From NCBI RefSeq assembly GCF_041737375.1, contig NZ_JBGSRV010000006.1, forward strand, positions 1 to 64,000: DNA of 64,000 bases, read 5' to 3'. Positions 33,341-41,752 of this stretch are shown here, piece by piece; within the stretch, counting starts at the first letter, position 1, and each line of letters starts with the position of its first letter. Origin of the DNA: Vampirovibrio sp041737375 (GTDB lineage: Bacteria; Cyanobacteriota; Vampirovibrionia; Vampirovibrionales; Vampirovibrionaceae). Below the pieces are notes generated by a model. It did no database searches, was not told where the DNA came from, and saw only the letters and a list, made by a program, of their open reading frames with translations. Position numbers and translations under genes: made by a program.

Positions 33341-34638
33341 ACCAGTTCCTTGCTTTTTGCGGCTGTCAACCGGGTTAATCCATTTCTAAAGTATGGACGC
33401 AGCGCTTCTGGAATCACCACCTCCTGATGGTTGATCTGATAATTTTCTAAAATAGCGGCCAAGGTGCGCCCCACCGCAAGGCCCGATCCATTAATGGTAT
33501 GAAGGAAAGCAGGCTTTCCAGTGGCCTCGGAGCGATATTTCAAGCCAATTCGGCGAGCCTGAAAATCGGTAAATACGCTGCAACTGGAAATTTCCCGATA
33601 AACACCCTGTGCGGGCATCCAGACTTCAATATCAAAGCAACGGGCGGCGGAAAAACCGATATCGCCAGCGCACAAAGCCACTACCCGATACGGCAGTTCC
33701 AGCTTTTGCAAAATTCGCTCCGCATCAGCCAGCAATTTTAAATGCTCGGCTTCGCTCTCTTCGGGCTTGCACAGCTTCACCAGCTCAATTTTATCAAACT
33801 GATGCTGACGAATCAGACCACGGGTATCTTTGCCCGCACTGCCAGCTTCCCGACGAAAACAAGGGGTGTAGGCCACCATTTGAACAGGCAACTGATTTTC
33901 AGAGAGCAATTCCCCACCATATAAATTGGTAACCGGCACCTCGGCAGTGGGAATCAAAAACAGTTCATCATCCTTACACCGAAACATATCCGCCTCAAAC
34001 TTGGGCAGTTGACCCGTACCAGTCATGGCTTGGCGGTTCACTAAAAAGGGCGGCAAAATTTCCTCATACCCATGCTCAGTGTGGGTATCCAGCATAAAGT
34101 TAATCAAAGCCCTCTCCATGCGAGAGCCTTCGCCCCGAATCACCGAAAACCGGGACTGGGCCACTTTTACCCCCCGATCAAAATCCAGAATGCCCAAATT
34201 GGCTCCGATTTCATAATGCGGCAGCGTTTCGGGGCAATAACGAGACTTAAATTCATCACCCCAGCTTCTTAACACCACGTTAGCGGATTCATCGGCCCCA
34301 TCCGGGGTTTCGGGCAAGGGCATATTGGGAATATCCAGCAATAAAGTGTTTTGCTGCTGAGCCAAGTCTTCTTTTTGCGTTTCAATTTCCTTAATGCGGT
34401 CGGCCAGAGCTCGGGTTTGTTGTTGAATGGCCTCTGTATCCCTGCCCTCTTTTTTGGCCAGGGCAATTTGCTGGGTAATCTGATTGCGCTGACTCCGTAA
34501 GGATTCCTCTTCCTGCAAAAGCTCCCGCCGCCGGGCATCCAGCAACAGAATCGCATCAATGGACAGATCGGGCTTGCGGCGTTTTAAAGCCTGATTAACG
34601 GCTTCCGGGTTTTCACGAATCAGTTTAATGTCCAGCAT
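33337..34638 (-). CDS. serS: Seryl-tRNA synthetase
   Basis: Class II synthetase, 433 residues. A long antiparallel coiled-coil arm (about residues 30-105) binds the tRNA-Ser variable loop. The catalytic core carries motif 2 TPCFRREAGSAGKDTRGLIR and motif 3 NGSGLAVGRTLAAILE. ATG 34638 (MLDIKLIRENPE) matches the family start; a TTG at 34650 would add four residues. The stop overlaps the pilT start by four bases. A TATAAT element on the minus strand at 34726-34731 may be its promoter. Confidence 0.97.
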   Translation of the reverse strand: MLDIKLIRENPEAVNQALKRRKPDLSIDAILLLDARRRELLQEEESLRSQRNQITQQIALAKKEGRDTEAIQQQTRALADRIKEIETQKEDLAQQQNTLLLDIPNMPLPETPDGADESANVVLRSWGDEFKSRYCPETLPHYEIGANLGILDFDRGVKVAQSRFSVIRGEGSRMERALINFMLDTHTEHGYEEILPPFLVNRQAMTGTGQLPKFEADMFRCKDDELFLIPTAEVPVTNLYGGELLSENQLPVQMVAYTPCFRREAGSAGKDTRGLIRQHQFDKIELVKLCKPEESEAEHLKLLADAERILQKLELPYRVVALCAGDIGFSAARCFDIEVWMPAQGVYREISSCSVFTDFQARRIGLKYRSEATGKPAFLHTINGSGLAVGRTLAAILENYQINHQEVVIPEALRPYFRNGLTRLTAAKSKELV

Positions 34639-34809
34639 TTTTCCATCCAAAATACGGGTCAGGCTGGCCAGAATAAACCTTTAAATGCAAACCATCGCCG
34701 TACAGTCACAAATAACAACAAGGCTATTATACCCCAGCCATCCTTCGCCTACCCGATGGCAAAGGAAAGAAAAGCCATTACACTAACAGATACAGTAGTG
34801 TGTATGCCG

Positions 34810-34947
34810 TTAGCTGGTTCCTGATTTATAAAGTAGATAAATCCAGGCCGCCACCAAACCGCCCACCACCAGGATAATCACCGTATTAATCAAGTAAGCC
34901 AGATATTTGGTTGTGACTAAAATGATTTTTTCTTTATCCAGTTTCAT
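34810..34947 (-). CDS. Possible small single-span membrane protein
   Basis: From ATG 34947 a 45-residue product with a basic start (MKLDKEKIILVTTKYL) and a strong hydrophobic segment (INTVIILVVGGLVAAWIYLL). GGGA lies about nine bases upstream. Its 5-prime end overlaps the N-terminal codons of the divergent secreted protein by 26 bp, so one of the two starts may be misplaced. Unknown function. Confidence 0.4.
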   Translation of the reverse strand: MKLDKEKIILVTTKYLAYLINTVIILVVGGLVAAWIYLLYKSGTS

Positions 34948-35677
34948 TACCAGGCATCCCGCTTTGATTAACAGACAAAGCTGGTATCGACCAGCTTGGG
35001 GGGGAGCTTTAATTTTATTTTTAATGGTGATTGGGGTATCCAGCGCCATGGCCGATACCACCGATACAAGCAATGAATACTGGCCCGAGCCGGTTTACTT
35101 TCCGCAAAAAACCGAGCAAGCGCCCCTTGGAAACAACCCCCAGGCCGCTTTGAATAAAACAGAGCCGCATAGCCCGTCCCAATCAACTAAAAAACGTTCA
35201 TGGCCATTTTTCGGAAAACCCAAAGAGCCGGAAAAGCCCCTGCCCACCGAGGCGCAAATAACCAAAGCAGGACCCAAAGATCCCCCTGCCAGCCCTTACC
35301 CTTTAATTCGGCTACCCATGCCTTTTGAAACAGCCGAAAGCATTATCCAGCCGGGAATGTACCTACTGAAACCCGATCCCACCCCTAACACCCACGGAAA
35401 TGCAGAGAGCCTTTATTTTTTGCTCACCCAACGAAATAAAACCGTGCTGCGTTTCAACACGCACCCCGTTGCTACCCCGGATGCCAATTTAGCCGTTGAA
35501 GGCACCCCAAGCCCCTTAAGCCCCAGAAATCCCAACGCGCCCACCCCCATGAAGGTTCAAATCCGCGTTTCTCCCGATCAGCGCACAGTAACGCTGTTGA
35601 TCCAGCAAGCCGGTCAAACCTGGGAAAGCCCAACTTACCCAACAGCAACCGATCAACGACAAATACTGACCTATTAA
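34922..35677 (+). CDS. Secreted Pro-rich protein of unknown function
   Basis: About 251 residues from ATG 34922 (TTG 34907 and GTG 34913 are in frame; none has a clear ribosome binding site). A signal peptide with a basic N-region is visible: GGALILFLMVIGVSSAMA, with cleavage after AMA near residue 43. The mature part is Pro/Lys-rich to about residue 125, then a small beta-rich domain begins at YPLIRLPMPFETAESIIQPG and runs through the C-terminus (VQIRVSPDQRTVTLLIQQAG). Likely periplasmic or outer-membrane associated. Family not recognised. Confidence 0.65.
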   Translation: MIFSLSSFITRHPALINRQSWYRPAWGGALILFLMVIGVSSAMADTTDTSNEYWPEPVYFPQKTEQAPLGNNPQAALNKTEPHSPSQSTKKRSWPFFGKPKEPEKPLPTEAQITKAGPKDPPASPYPLIRLPMPFETAESIIQPGMYLLKPDPTPNTHGNAESLYFLLTQRNKTVLRFNTHPVATPDANLAVEGTPSPLSPRNPNAPTPMKVQIRVSPDQRTVTLLIQQAGQTWESPTYPTATDQRQILTY

Positions 35678-35858
35678 TCGGGCGTCTACAGAATCAGCAA
35701 ACAAAACAGAGTCTGAATGACACTGCCTGATTCAACGTATCGAATTCAATGGCGGTATCGGGTTGTTTAAGGTACAATAGCCGTCCATAGAGCGCTAAAT
35801 TCCCCATCGTGTTCTCGGCGATTCTAAACCGTTGTGTGTTTTTTATAAGGAATCTGAA

Positions 35859-37226
35859 ATGACGAACGTCGAAATCCCTGTGCCGACCGGTCGGCCCACT
35901 CGCTCCGTGGCGGACATCCTGAAAGAGGCGAAAGAGCGGGATGTCAAGTTACTTCGCCTTCAGTTCGTGGACATCCACGGCATGCCCAAAAGCATGGGCA
36001 TCCATGTCCACCAACTGGAAAAAGCCCTGAATAATGAAATCATGCTGGATGGATCTTCCATCGCCGGGTTTCGGACGATTGAAACCTCGGACATGTTTTT
36101 CTACCCGGATTTAAGCAGTTTTGCGGTCATGCCCTGGCTGGAAGGCGATCGTGCCGTGGCCCGTGTAATCTGCGATATTTACAACCCGGATGGCACCCCC
36201 TTTGACGGCTGCCCCAGAAACAACCTGAAACGGGTACTGAAAGAAGCGCAAAAACTGGGCTACACCTACAACGTTGGCCCTGAACTGGAATTTTTCCTGT
36301 TCAAACGCAACCCGGATGGCACCCCTTCCACCGAAACCCATGACGCCGCCGGATACTACGACATTGGGCCGGATGATCTCGGCGAGATCGTGCGGGGCGA
36401 GATTGTAGACACCCTGGAGCGTTTGGGCTTTGAAATGGAAGCGGATCACCACGAAGTGGCCAGCGGTCAGCACGAAATTGATTTCAAATATTCCGATGCG
36501 CTGTCTCAGGCGGATAATGTAACCACCGTTAAAATCATCACCCGCCAAATTGCCGCAAAACATGGCCTGCATGCCTCGTTTATGCCCAAGCCGGTTTTTG
36601 GGGTCAATGGTTCCGGTATGCACTGCAACCAGTCTTTGGCCAAAGTGGGTGGGGGCAATGCTTTTTATGACGAGAAAGGTGATTATCAGCTTTCTCAAAC
36701 CTCCATGCACTTTATTGGCGGCTTGCTCAAAAATATTCGGGGCATTACGGCCATTACCAACCCGCTGGTAAACAGCTATAAACGGCTGGTTCCAGGCTAT
36801 GAGGCCCCGGTTTATGTGGCATGGTCTGCGGCCAACCGCAGCGCCTTGCTGAGAGTACCGGCCAAACGAGGCAACGCCACCCGTGTGGAATTGCGCTCTC
36901 CCGATCCGGCGGCCAACCCCTACATGGCATTTGCCGCCATGTTGCTGGCAGGCCTGGATGGCGTTAAAAACAAAATTGAGCCGCCCAGCCCGGTAACCGC
37001 CAACATCTACAAACTTTCTGCCGATGAGCGCAAGGTGCAGAATATTCCTGCCCTGCCGGGTAGCCTGTATGAAGCCATGGAAGAACTGAAAAACAGCGCA
37101 GTGGCCAAAGAAGCCTTGGGCGAGCATATCTTCCACGAGTACATCAAGGCCAAAACCATTGAGTGGGATGCGTATCGCACCGATGTAACCCCTTGGGAAA
37201 TTGATCGCTATATGGCCCGCTACTAG
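35859..37226 (+). CDS. glnA: Glutamine synthetase type I
   Basis: Condenses ammonia and glutamate with ATP to glutamine; a dodecamer. ATG 35859 has AAGGAA seven bases before; 455 residues. Motifs: LDGSSIAGF, the ATP site KPVFGVNGSGMHCNQS, NRSALLRVP and RVELRSPDPAANPY. The length and the segment ANIYKLS, where enteric enzymes carry the adenylylated Tyr of NLYDLP, suggest the GSI-alpha form without adenylylation control. No NtcA site (GTA-N8-TAC) was found upstream; TACAAT at 35773-35778 is a possible -10. Three tandem terminators follow. Confidence 0.96.
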   Translation: MTNVEIPVPTGRPTRSVADILKEAKERDVKLLRLQFVDIHGMPKSMGIHVHQLEKALNNEIMLDGSSIAGFRTIETSDMFFYPDLSSFAVMPWLEGDRAVARVICDIYNPDGTPFDGCPRNNLKRVLKEAQKLGYTYNVGPELEFFLFKRNPDGTPSTETHDAAGYYDIGPDDLGEIVRGEIVDTLERLGFEMEADHHEVASGQHEIDFKYSDALSQADNVTTVKIITRQIAAKHGLHASFMPKPVFGVNGSGMHCNQSLAKVGGGNAFYDEKGDYQLSQTSMHFIGGLLKNIRGITAITNPLVNSYKRLVPGYEAPVYVAWSAANRSALLRVPAKRGNATRVELRSPDPAANPYMAFAAMLLAGLDGVKNKIEPPSPVTANIYKLSADERKVQNIPALPGSLYEAMEELKNSAVAKEALGEHIFHEYIKAKTIEWDAYRTDVTPWEIDRYMARY

Positions 37227-37257
37227 ACTCCGGTCTGTTGTAGAGGTCCCGATTAAA

Positions 37258-37281
37258 GGAGCGCTCCGGCGCTCCTTTTTT
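37258..37281 (+). terminator. glnA terminator, copy 1
   Basis: GGAGCG-CTCCGG-CGCTCC followed by six T. Perfect six-bp stem; first of three related hairpins. Confidence 0.85.
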
Positions 37282-37286
37282 CATCA

Positions 37287-37309
37287 GAGCGCTCCGGCAC
37301 TCCTTTTTT
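37287..37309 (+). terminator. glnA terminator, copy 2
   Basis: GAGCG-CTCCGG-CACTC with one mismatch, then six T. Same loop and spacing as copy 1, so it looks duplicated from it. Confidence 0.75.
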
Positions 37310-37315
37310 CATCAG

Positions 37316-37337
37316 AGAGCGGTCCGGCGCTCTTTTT
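37316..37337 (+). terminator. glnA terminator, copy 3
   Basis: AGAGCG-GTCCGG-CGCTCT then a T-run (37333-37337). It ends next to the stop of the convergent cupin gene at 37340. Confidence 0.8.
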
Positions 37338-37339
37338 GG

Positions 37340-37663
37340 TCACGCCTCTCGCAGCGCTTGCAGCAAAATGGCCGGTTCACTACTGCTCACCGTCACATCG
37401 TAAAGCACACCGGGATTGATTTCCAGAATATCCCCCGCATCCACATCAATAACCCCATAGCCCGGAAAAGCGTATTGCAACTGCCCCGATGCCACCACCA
37501 TCACCACTGTTTTCTCAAACTTTACTTCCGGTGAACGGCTTTGGGCAGGCAACTCTGTCTGACTGGCCTGCAAACCCTCTCGGGTCATCATGCGAGTCAA
37601 AAAATCAAGCGTGGGCGGACTGGGAGATTCCCACCGCATAATTTCAAATGGCTTTTGGCGCAT
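37340..37663 (-). CDS. Cupin-domain protein
   Basis: A 107-residue single-domain cupin-like protein: beta strands VVMVVASGQLQYAFPGYG and VIDVDAGDILEINPGVLYDV with the G(x)5-7PxG-like turn typical of the second cupin motif. The first motif lacks the usual His pair, so metal binding is doubtful. It is convergent with glnA and shares its terminator zone. No substrate can be suggested. Confidence 0.65.
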   Translation of the reverse strand: MRQKPFEIMRWESPSPPTLDFLTRMMTREGLQASQTELPAQSRSPEVKFEKTVVMVVASGQLQYAFPGYGVIDVDAGDILEINPGVLYDVTVSSSEPAILLQALREA

Positions 37664-37703
37664 TGTCGCTTACTGTCTACGCATCAAGTTATTGCCACAT
37701 GGG

Positions 37704-40700
37704 TTATTTCTTGGACATTTTTTTGGAAGGCTTGGTACCAAACACGGGAGATAAGGCATCGATATGAGGCCGTACAATCAAACCGCCCCCAAAGCGCCAG
37801 CGGTTAAACTGACCACCCGCATCCAGATAATCCACATCGCCATAAGCGGCCAGCCAGTCTGTAAAGTTCAAAATCAGGTTCGCATCAAACGCTTTGCTCA
37901 AGGTGGTTCCGTTACCATCTTCCTGAATGCCGCTACCCAGGCGCACGGTTTGGGCGCCCAGACTGCCACCCATTTTATATTCCAGGAATTTGTTGAACAA
38001 ACTGCCCCGGAAATCCAGTCGGCCCGCGTTCATCAGGAATAGCTTGGGGCTGTAATAACCACCAAAGACATAATTGGAATTGGCCAAAGTCACCGGCCTC
38101 AGGTTAGCCACCGGATCGTCCACTCCGGCGGCAGTGGTGTCAAAAAAGCCATTGGTGGCGTTTTTACCGTAACCAAAGTACAGAAATTCATAACCCAGCC
38201 GCACTTGTTGCCGAGCGCCATAGTGCCAGGTATAACCCAAGGAGGTAAAGGCCTGATTTTTGTAGTTGGTGGGGATTTTGGAACCATCCACCCAAGCCCA
38301 TGCATAGCCCAGATTCCAGTCTACATTCTGGCTGAAGGGATGGGTGTTTAATTCCCCGTAAATACTATTTTCACGGGCCTGTCCTACTAAGTCGCCCCGG
38401 AAAGCACCCTGATTGGGACGCAAGCCCGCCAGCGTTAACAAAGAGGTATATTGAGGCAGCCGACTCATGCCCACTTTGGCCCGAATGCTGTCGTTAAAAT
38501 CATATTGGGCCTGAGCCTGAAAAGTAACATTGGTGCTTTCACTTTGACTAAAGCGGGTAAAGGCCATATCGCCATCCAAAGTCAGGCGATCCCAATATTT
38601 AATGGTGCCCCCAACGCCGTATTCAAAGGCGTTGGTGCTATCGGGAGAAACACCATTGGGCAGGAAAAACCGGCCCGGACGAAAGGCGGCTCTAACCCGA
38701 ACTTGCGGAGTCAGCGACAAGCTAACCTGACTGGGAAAGCCCCAACTGGACAAGCGGGTGGTGGTATCATCTCCCCCTTGCCGAGAGTATTGAAAGCCGG
38801 AACGAATCATAGGGCGTAAATCGTTTGCCAGCCCTTTTTCCAGGTCATCCAAATCATCGTTACGGAAACGCCCTAAGCCGGATAGCAAGGGGTTGGTGTC
38901 ATAATCCAGCGCAGTGTAATTGCCATAGGCTTTGCTCATCCCTGCCTGCCCCACCGCGCGGGTTCCACCGCTGGAAGTGGCAGTCAGACCGGTTTCATCG
39001 GTCGCATTGCCCCCGGCAAACTTTGCCAATTGTGTGTCGCTTTCATCGGGCGCTTGTAAGCTCATTTCATAAGGAACGGCATCTCGGGTGGTGCGAATGG
39101 TTTTGTCCAGGTGATCCAACTGATTGCGGGAGCTTTCCTGTAACAGCTTCAAGGTATTAACCGCATCCGATAGCGCGTCAATTTCAGAGCGCAACGCATT
39201 CAGGTCATCCGGGCTGGCCTCCGCAATCTGTACAGGTGTCTGAACAGGCACAATGCTGTAGTCTTGAACACTATTATCTTGCCATGCATTGATCTCGCCT
39301 GCCTGATAGGCAACGGGCAAAAACGCATCGTTTTGCAGGGGTAAGGCGCTTGATTGCGGGTTGCTTGGAACCCCCTGATCCGCCTGATCCGCTTGATCCA
39401 TCAAGGGTTTGATTTCTTGAATAATCTTCATGGCCTGATCATAACGACCCAGTAATTTTTCGGTTTGAGCCAGCCCCAAAGCCACATCGACATCATCGGG
39501 ATACTTGGCCCGCAAGTCCTGAAAAAAGTCTTTGGCGGCCAGTTTACGACCACTCCATAAAATAACGTAACCCTTGCCCACCAAGGCTTCCCGATGCTCG
39601 GGATTTTGACTCAAAACCTGCTCAAACGCATCGTTGGCTCGGCCATACTGATGCTCATAAGACAGCAACTTGCCATAGGCGGCCAACACGTCCAAGTCGC
39701 CCGGATTTTCGGTGGTCATGGTTTTAAGCAACCGTACATTGTCGCTGCGATGACGCTCGTTAGAAAGCAACAAACCCAGCCATTCCCGCTTGATGGTGCC
39801 ATCATCGGGATGATTTTTGACCAGTTTGCTGTAAGTTTCTATGGATTCCGTATAGTAATTTTTATCACTGGCGTAAGCTCTGGCCACGGCAAGCCAAATG
39901 GCTTTATTTTGTGGGTAAAGATTCACCACTTCCTGATAAACCGGAATCATGGCGGTGGTGGGTTTATGCCATTTCAACACTTCCTCAATACGGCTTTCCC
40001 AGGCTTCCGCGTTCAGGGTATCGGCTTGCCCCAGTTCCACGTACATGCGCAAGGCTTCGGAGCGCCGATCGGTCTGCCACGATAAATATTCCGCATACGC
40101 CGTTTTCACCTGCAAATCATCCGGCGATTCACTCAGCATTTGCTTAAACAGATTTTCCACCACCACCGGTTGGGTTTTATCGGTTTTCAGGTAATCCAGA
40201 AATTCTTTTTGCACAGTGGCCCGGTTTTGCAAAGCGGGATTGCCCAACGCTTTTTGATAAGCGCTCACCGTGTCATCAAACCGGTTGGCTTCTTCGCTGT
40301 ACAGGCGAGCCATACGCAATGCCACTTCCGGGTTATTGGGAGATTCCTGAGCGGCCTCGGCATATAGCGTTTCCAGTAAATTCGGGGCCGGTAAAGCATC
40401 GGGGGCCAAGTGTAGCATGCGAATATATTCGGCGTATTCCAGCTTTTCATCGGTGGTTAACAACCCGGCTTCATACAGGCGGTGAAAACGATCAATGGCT
40501 TCCGGCACCCGATACACTTTGGTTAAGGCACGGGCTTGGCGAAGCTGGACGTCTTTTTGTCGGCTGGTGGAAGCGGGCAAGGTTTGATCCCACTTGAAGG
40601 ACTCGGCGAATAAGCCCAAGTCAAAGGCCAAAGAAGACATGGACTGAATAAAATCCGGCTCTTTGGAAAGTGGGGTGTTGGCCACCGTGCGACCAATTTC

Positions 40701-41567
40701 CTCGTACAAGGCTTGGGCTTTTTGAGTTTGTCCGCTACCGTGAAACGCTCTGGCCTGATTCACTTTCAGGCCAATACTTGGCGTTCCTTCTCCCTGGAGA
40801 ATGGTGCTGTAGATTTTTAAGGCTTCATCGGCATGCCCGGTTACAGAAAGCATTTGCGCGTATTCGGCCATGAATTTTTTATCATTCTGGTACTGGTTGG
40901 CAATGGGGGCCGCATAGCGCAAGGCATCCATGGCGTTACCCTGCCAAAACAAGGCTTCCGATAATTTTTTGGCGATACCGGCATCTTTGGGGTTGAGTTC
41001 ATGACCCCGCTTTAGCAAATTGACCGCCTCGGCCCGTAAAGCCGGATCCCAACTCCACATTTCGCCCAGATTGGACAAGGCTTCCACGTTATTGGGATTG
41101 AGGGTTAGCACTTTTTGATAAGCGGCTTTGGCCTTGGTTAAATCGGCAGGCTTTCCCTGCTTTTGGTAAGAACGGGCCAACCAGATAAACGGGGCTTCGC
41201 TTTGCGCATTTTGTTGAGCGGCTTGTTCAAAAAATGGAATGGCCTTTTCCACATATCCCCGATTGTAATTGGCGATTCCCTGATTTAAAGCGCTACTGGT
41301 AGCAGCTGGCCGGGCAGCGGATTTGGCCAAAGCCAATAACAGGTGATCTCCAGAAAAACGATCATCCAGCCCCTGAGGTTCCGCCATGGCCAGGGCCTGC
41401 AGATCCGGGTTTTCTGATGGCGCTAGAAAGTTCAATCCCTGACGCGATTTTAAAGCAGGATATCGCACCTGAAAAGCACCACTGATGGGAGCCGGGGCAG
41501 CGGCGAAAGCGCAGGCGTTCAGGCCAATGCTTACCGCAAGGGTCATGCCAACCAATTCTTTTTTCAT
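37704..41567 (-). CDS. BcsC-like TPR/outer-membrane beta-barrel protein
   Basis: A 1287-residue secreted protein: signal peptide ending AFA, about residue 24; then some 650 residues of TPR repeats (for example NYNRGYVEKAIPFFEQAAQQ and LTKAKAAYQKVLTLNPNNVE); a linker; and a C-terminal region from about residue 880 with alternating aromatic beta strands (LGYTWHYGARQQVRLGYEFL, ending RWRFGGGLIVRP) typical of an outer-membrane porin. This is the plan of BcsC, the cellulose export channel. It follows the BcsA-like synthase by 185 bp on the same strand. The last residues are basic and come after the barrel, which is unusual, since barrels often end in an aromatic residue. Confidence 0.85.
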   Translation of the reverse strand: MKKELVGMTLAVSIGLNACAFAAAPAPISGAFQVRYPALKSRQGLNFLAPSENPDLQALAMAEPQGLDDRFSGDHLLLALAKSAARPAATSSALNQGIANYNRGYVEKAIPFFEQAAQQNAQSEAPFIWLARSYQKQGKPADLTKAKAAYQKVLTLNPNNVEALSNLGEMWSWDPALRAEAVNLLKRGHELNPKDAGIAKKLSEALFWQGNAMDALRYAAPIANQYQNDKKFMAEYAQMLSVTGHADEALKIYSTILQGEGTPSIGLKVNQARAFHGSGQTQKAQALYEEIGRTVANTPLSKEPDFIQSMSSLAFDLGLFAESFKWDQTLPASTSRQKDVQLRQARALTKVYRVPEAIDRFHRLYEAGLLTTDEKLEYAEYIRMLHLAPDALPAPNLLETLYAEAAQESPNNPEVALRMARLYSEEANRFDDTVSAYQKALGNPALQNRATVQKEFLDYLKTDKTQPVVVENLFKQMLSESPDDLQVKTAYAEYLSWQTDRRSEALRMYVELGQADTLNAEAWESRIEEVLKWHKPTTAMIPVYQEVVNLYPQNKAIWLAVARAYASDKNYYTESIETYSKLVKNHPDDGTIKREWLGLLLSNERHRSDNVRLLKTMTTENPGDLDVLAAYGKLLSYEHQYGRANDAFEQVLSQNPEHREALVGKGYVILWSGRKLAAKDFFQDLRAKYPDDVDVALGLAQTEKLLGRYDQAMKIIQEIKPLMDQADQADQGVPSNPQSSALPLQNDAFLPVAYQAGEINAWQDNSVQDYSIVPVQTPVQIAEASPDDLNALRSEIDALSDAVNTLKLLQESSRNQLDHLDKTIRTTRDAVPYEMSLQAPDESDTQLAKFAGGNATDETGLTATSSGGTRAVGQAGMSKAYGNYTALDYDTNPLLSGLGRFRNDDLDDLEKGLANDLRPMIRSGFQYSRQGGDDTTTRLSSWGFPSQVSLSLTPQVRVRAAFRPGRFFLPNGVSPDSTNAFEYGVGGTIKYWDRLTLDGDMAFTRFSQSESTNVTFQAQAQYDFNDSIRAKVGMSRLPQYTSLLTLAGLRPNQGAFRGDLVGQARENSIYGELNTHPFSQNVDWNLGYAWAWVDGSKIPTNYKNQAFTSLGYTWHYGARQQVRLGYEFLYFGYGKNATNGFFDTTAAGVDDPVANLRPVTLANSNYVFGGYYSPKLFLMNAGRLDFRGSLFNKFLEYKMGGSLGAQTVRLGSGIQEDGNGTTLSKAFDANLILNFTDWLAAYGDVDYLDAGGQFNRWRFGGGLIVRPHIDALSPVFGTKPSKKMSKK

Positions 41568-41752
41568 CTCACTCGTCTGTCCCGTTATTCATTGGGGTAT
41601 TACAAAAGTCAGCCCTTGAAGGCTCAGGGTTTGTTTACCCGCGTGTCACACCACTGGATACAAAAAAGGTCTTTTTTTAATTGGATCTTCTTACCGTTTA
41701 CCGTCTCATCATTATACTTGTTTTTATACTCTTTTTTCATTTTATACCCTGT

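Noticed and set aside
35678..35858. NtcA site before glnA
   Set aside because: No GTA-N8-TAC was found; the nearest GTA and TAC are 15 bp apart.
36111..37136. 341-codon open frame antisense to glnA
   Set aside because: Shadow of a highly conserved gene; no start signal or family pattern.
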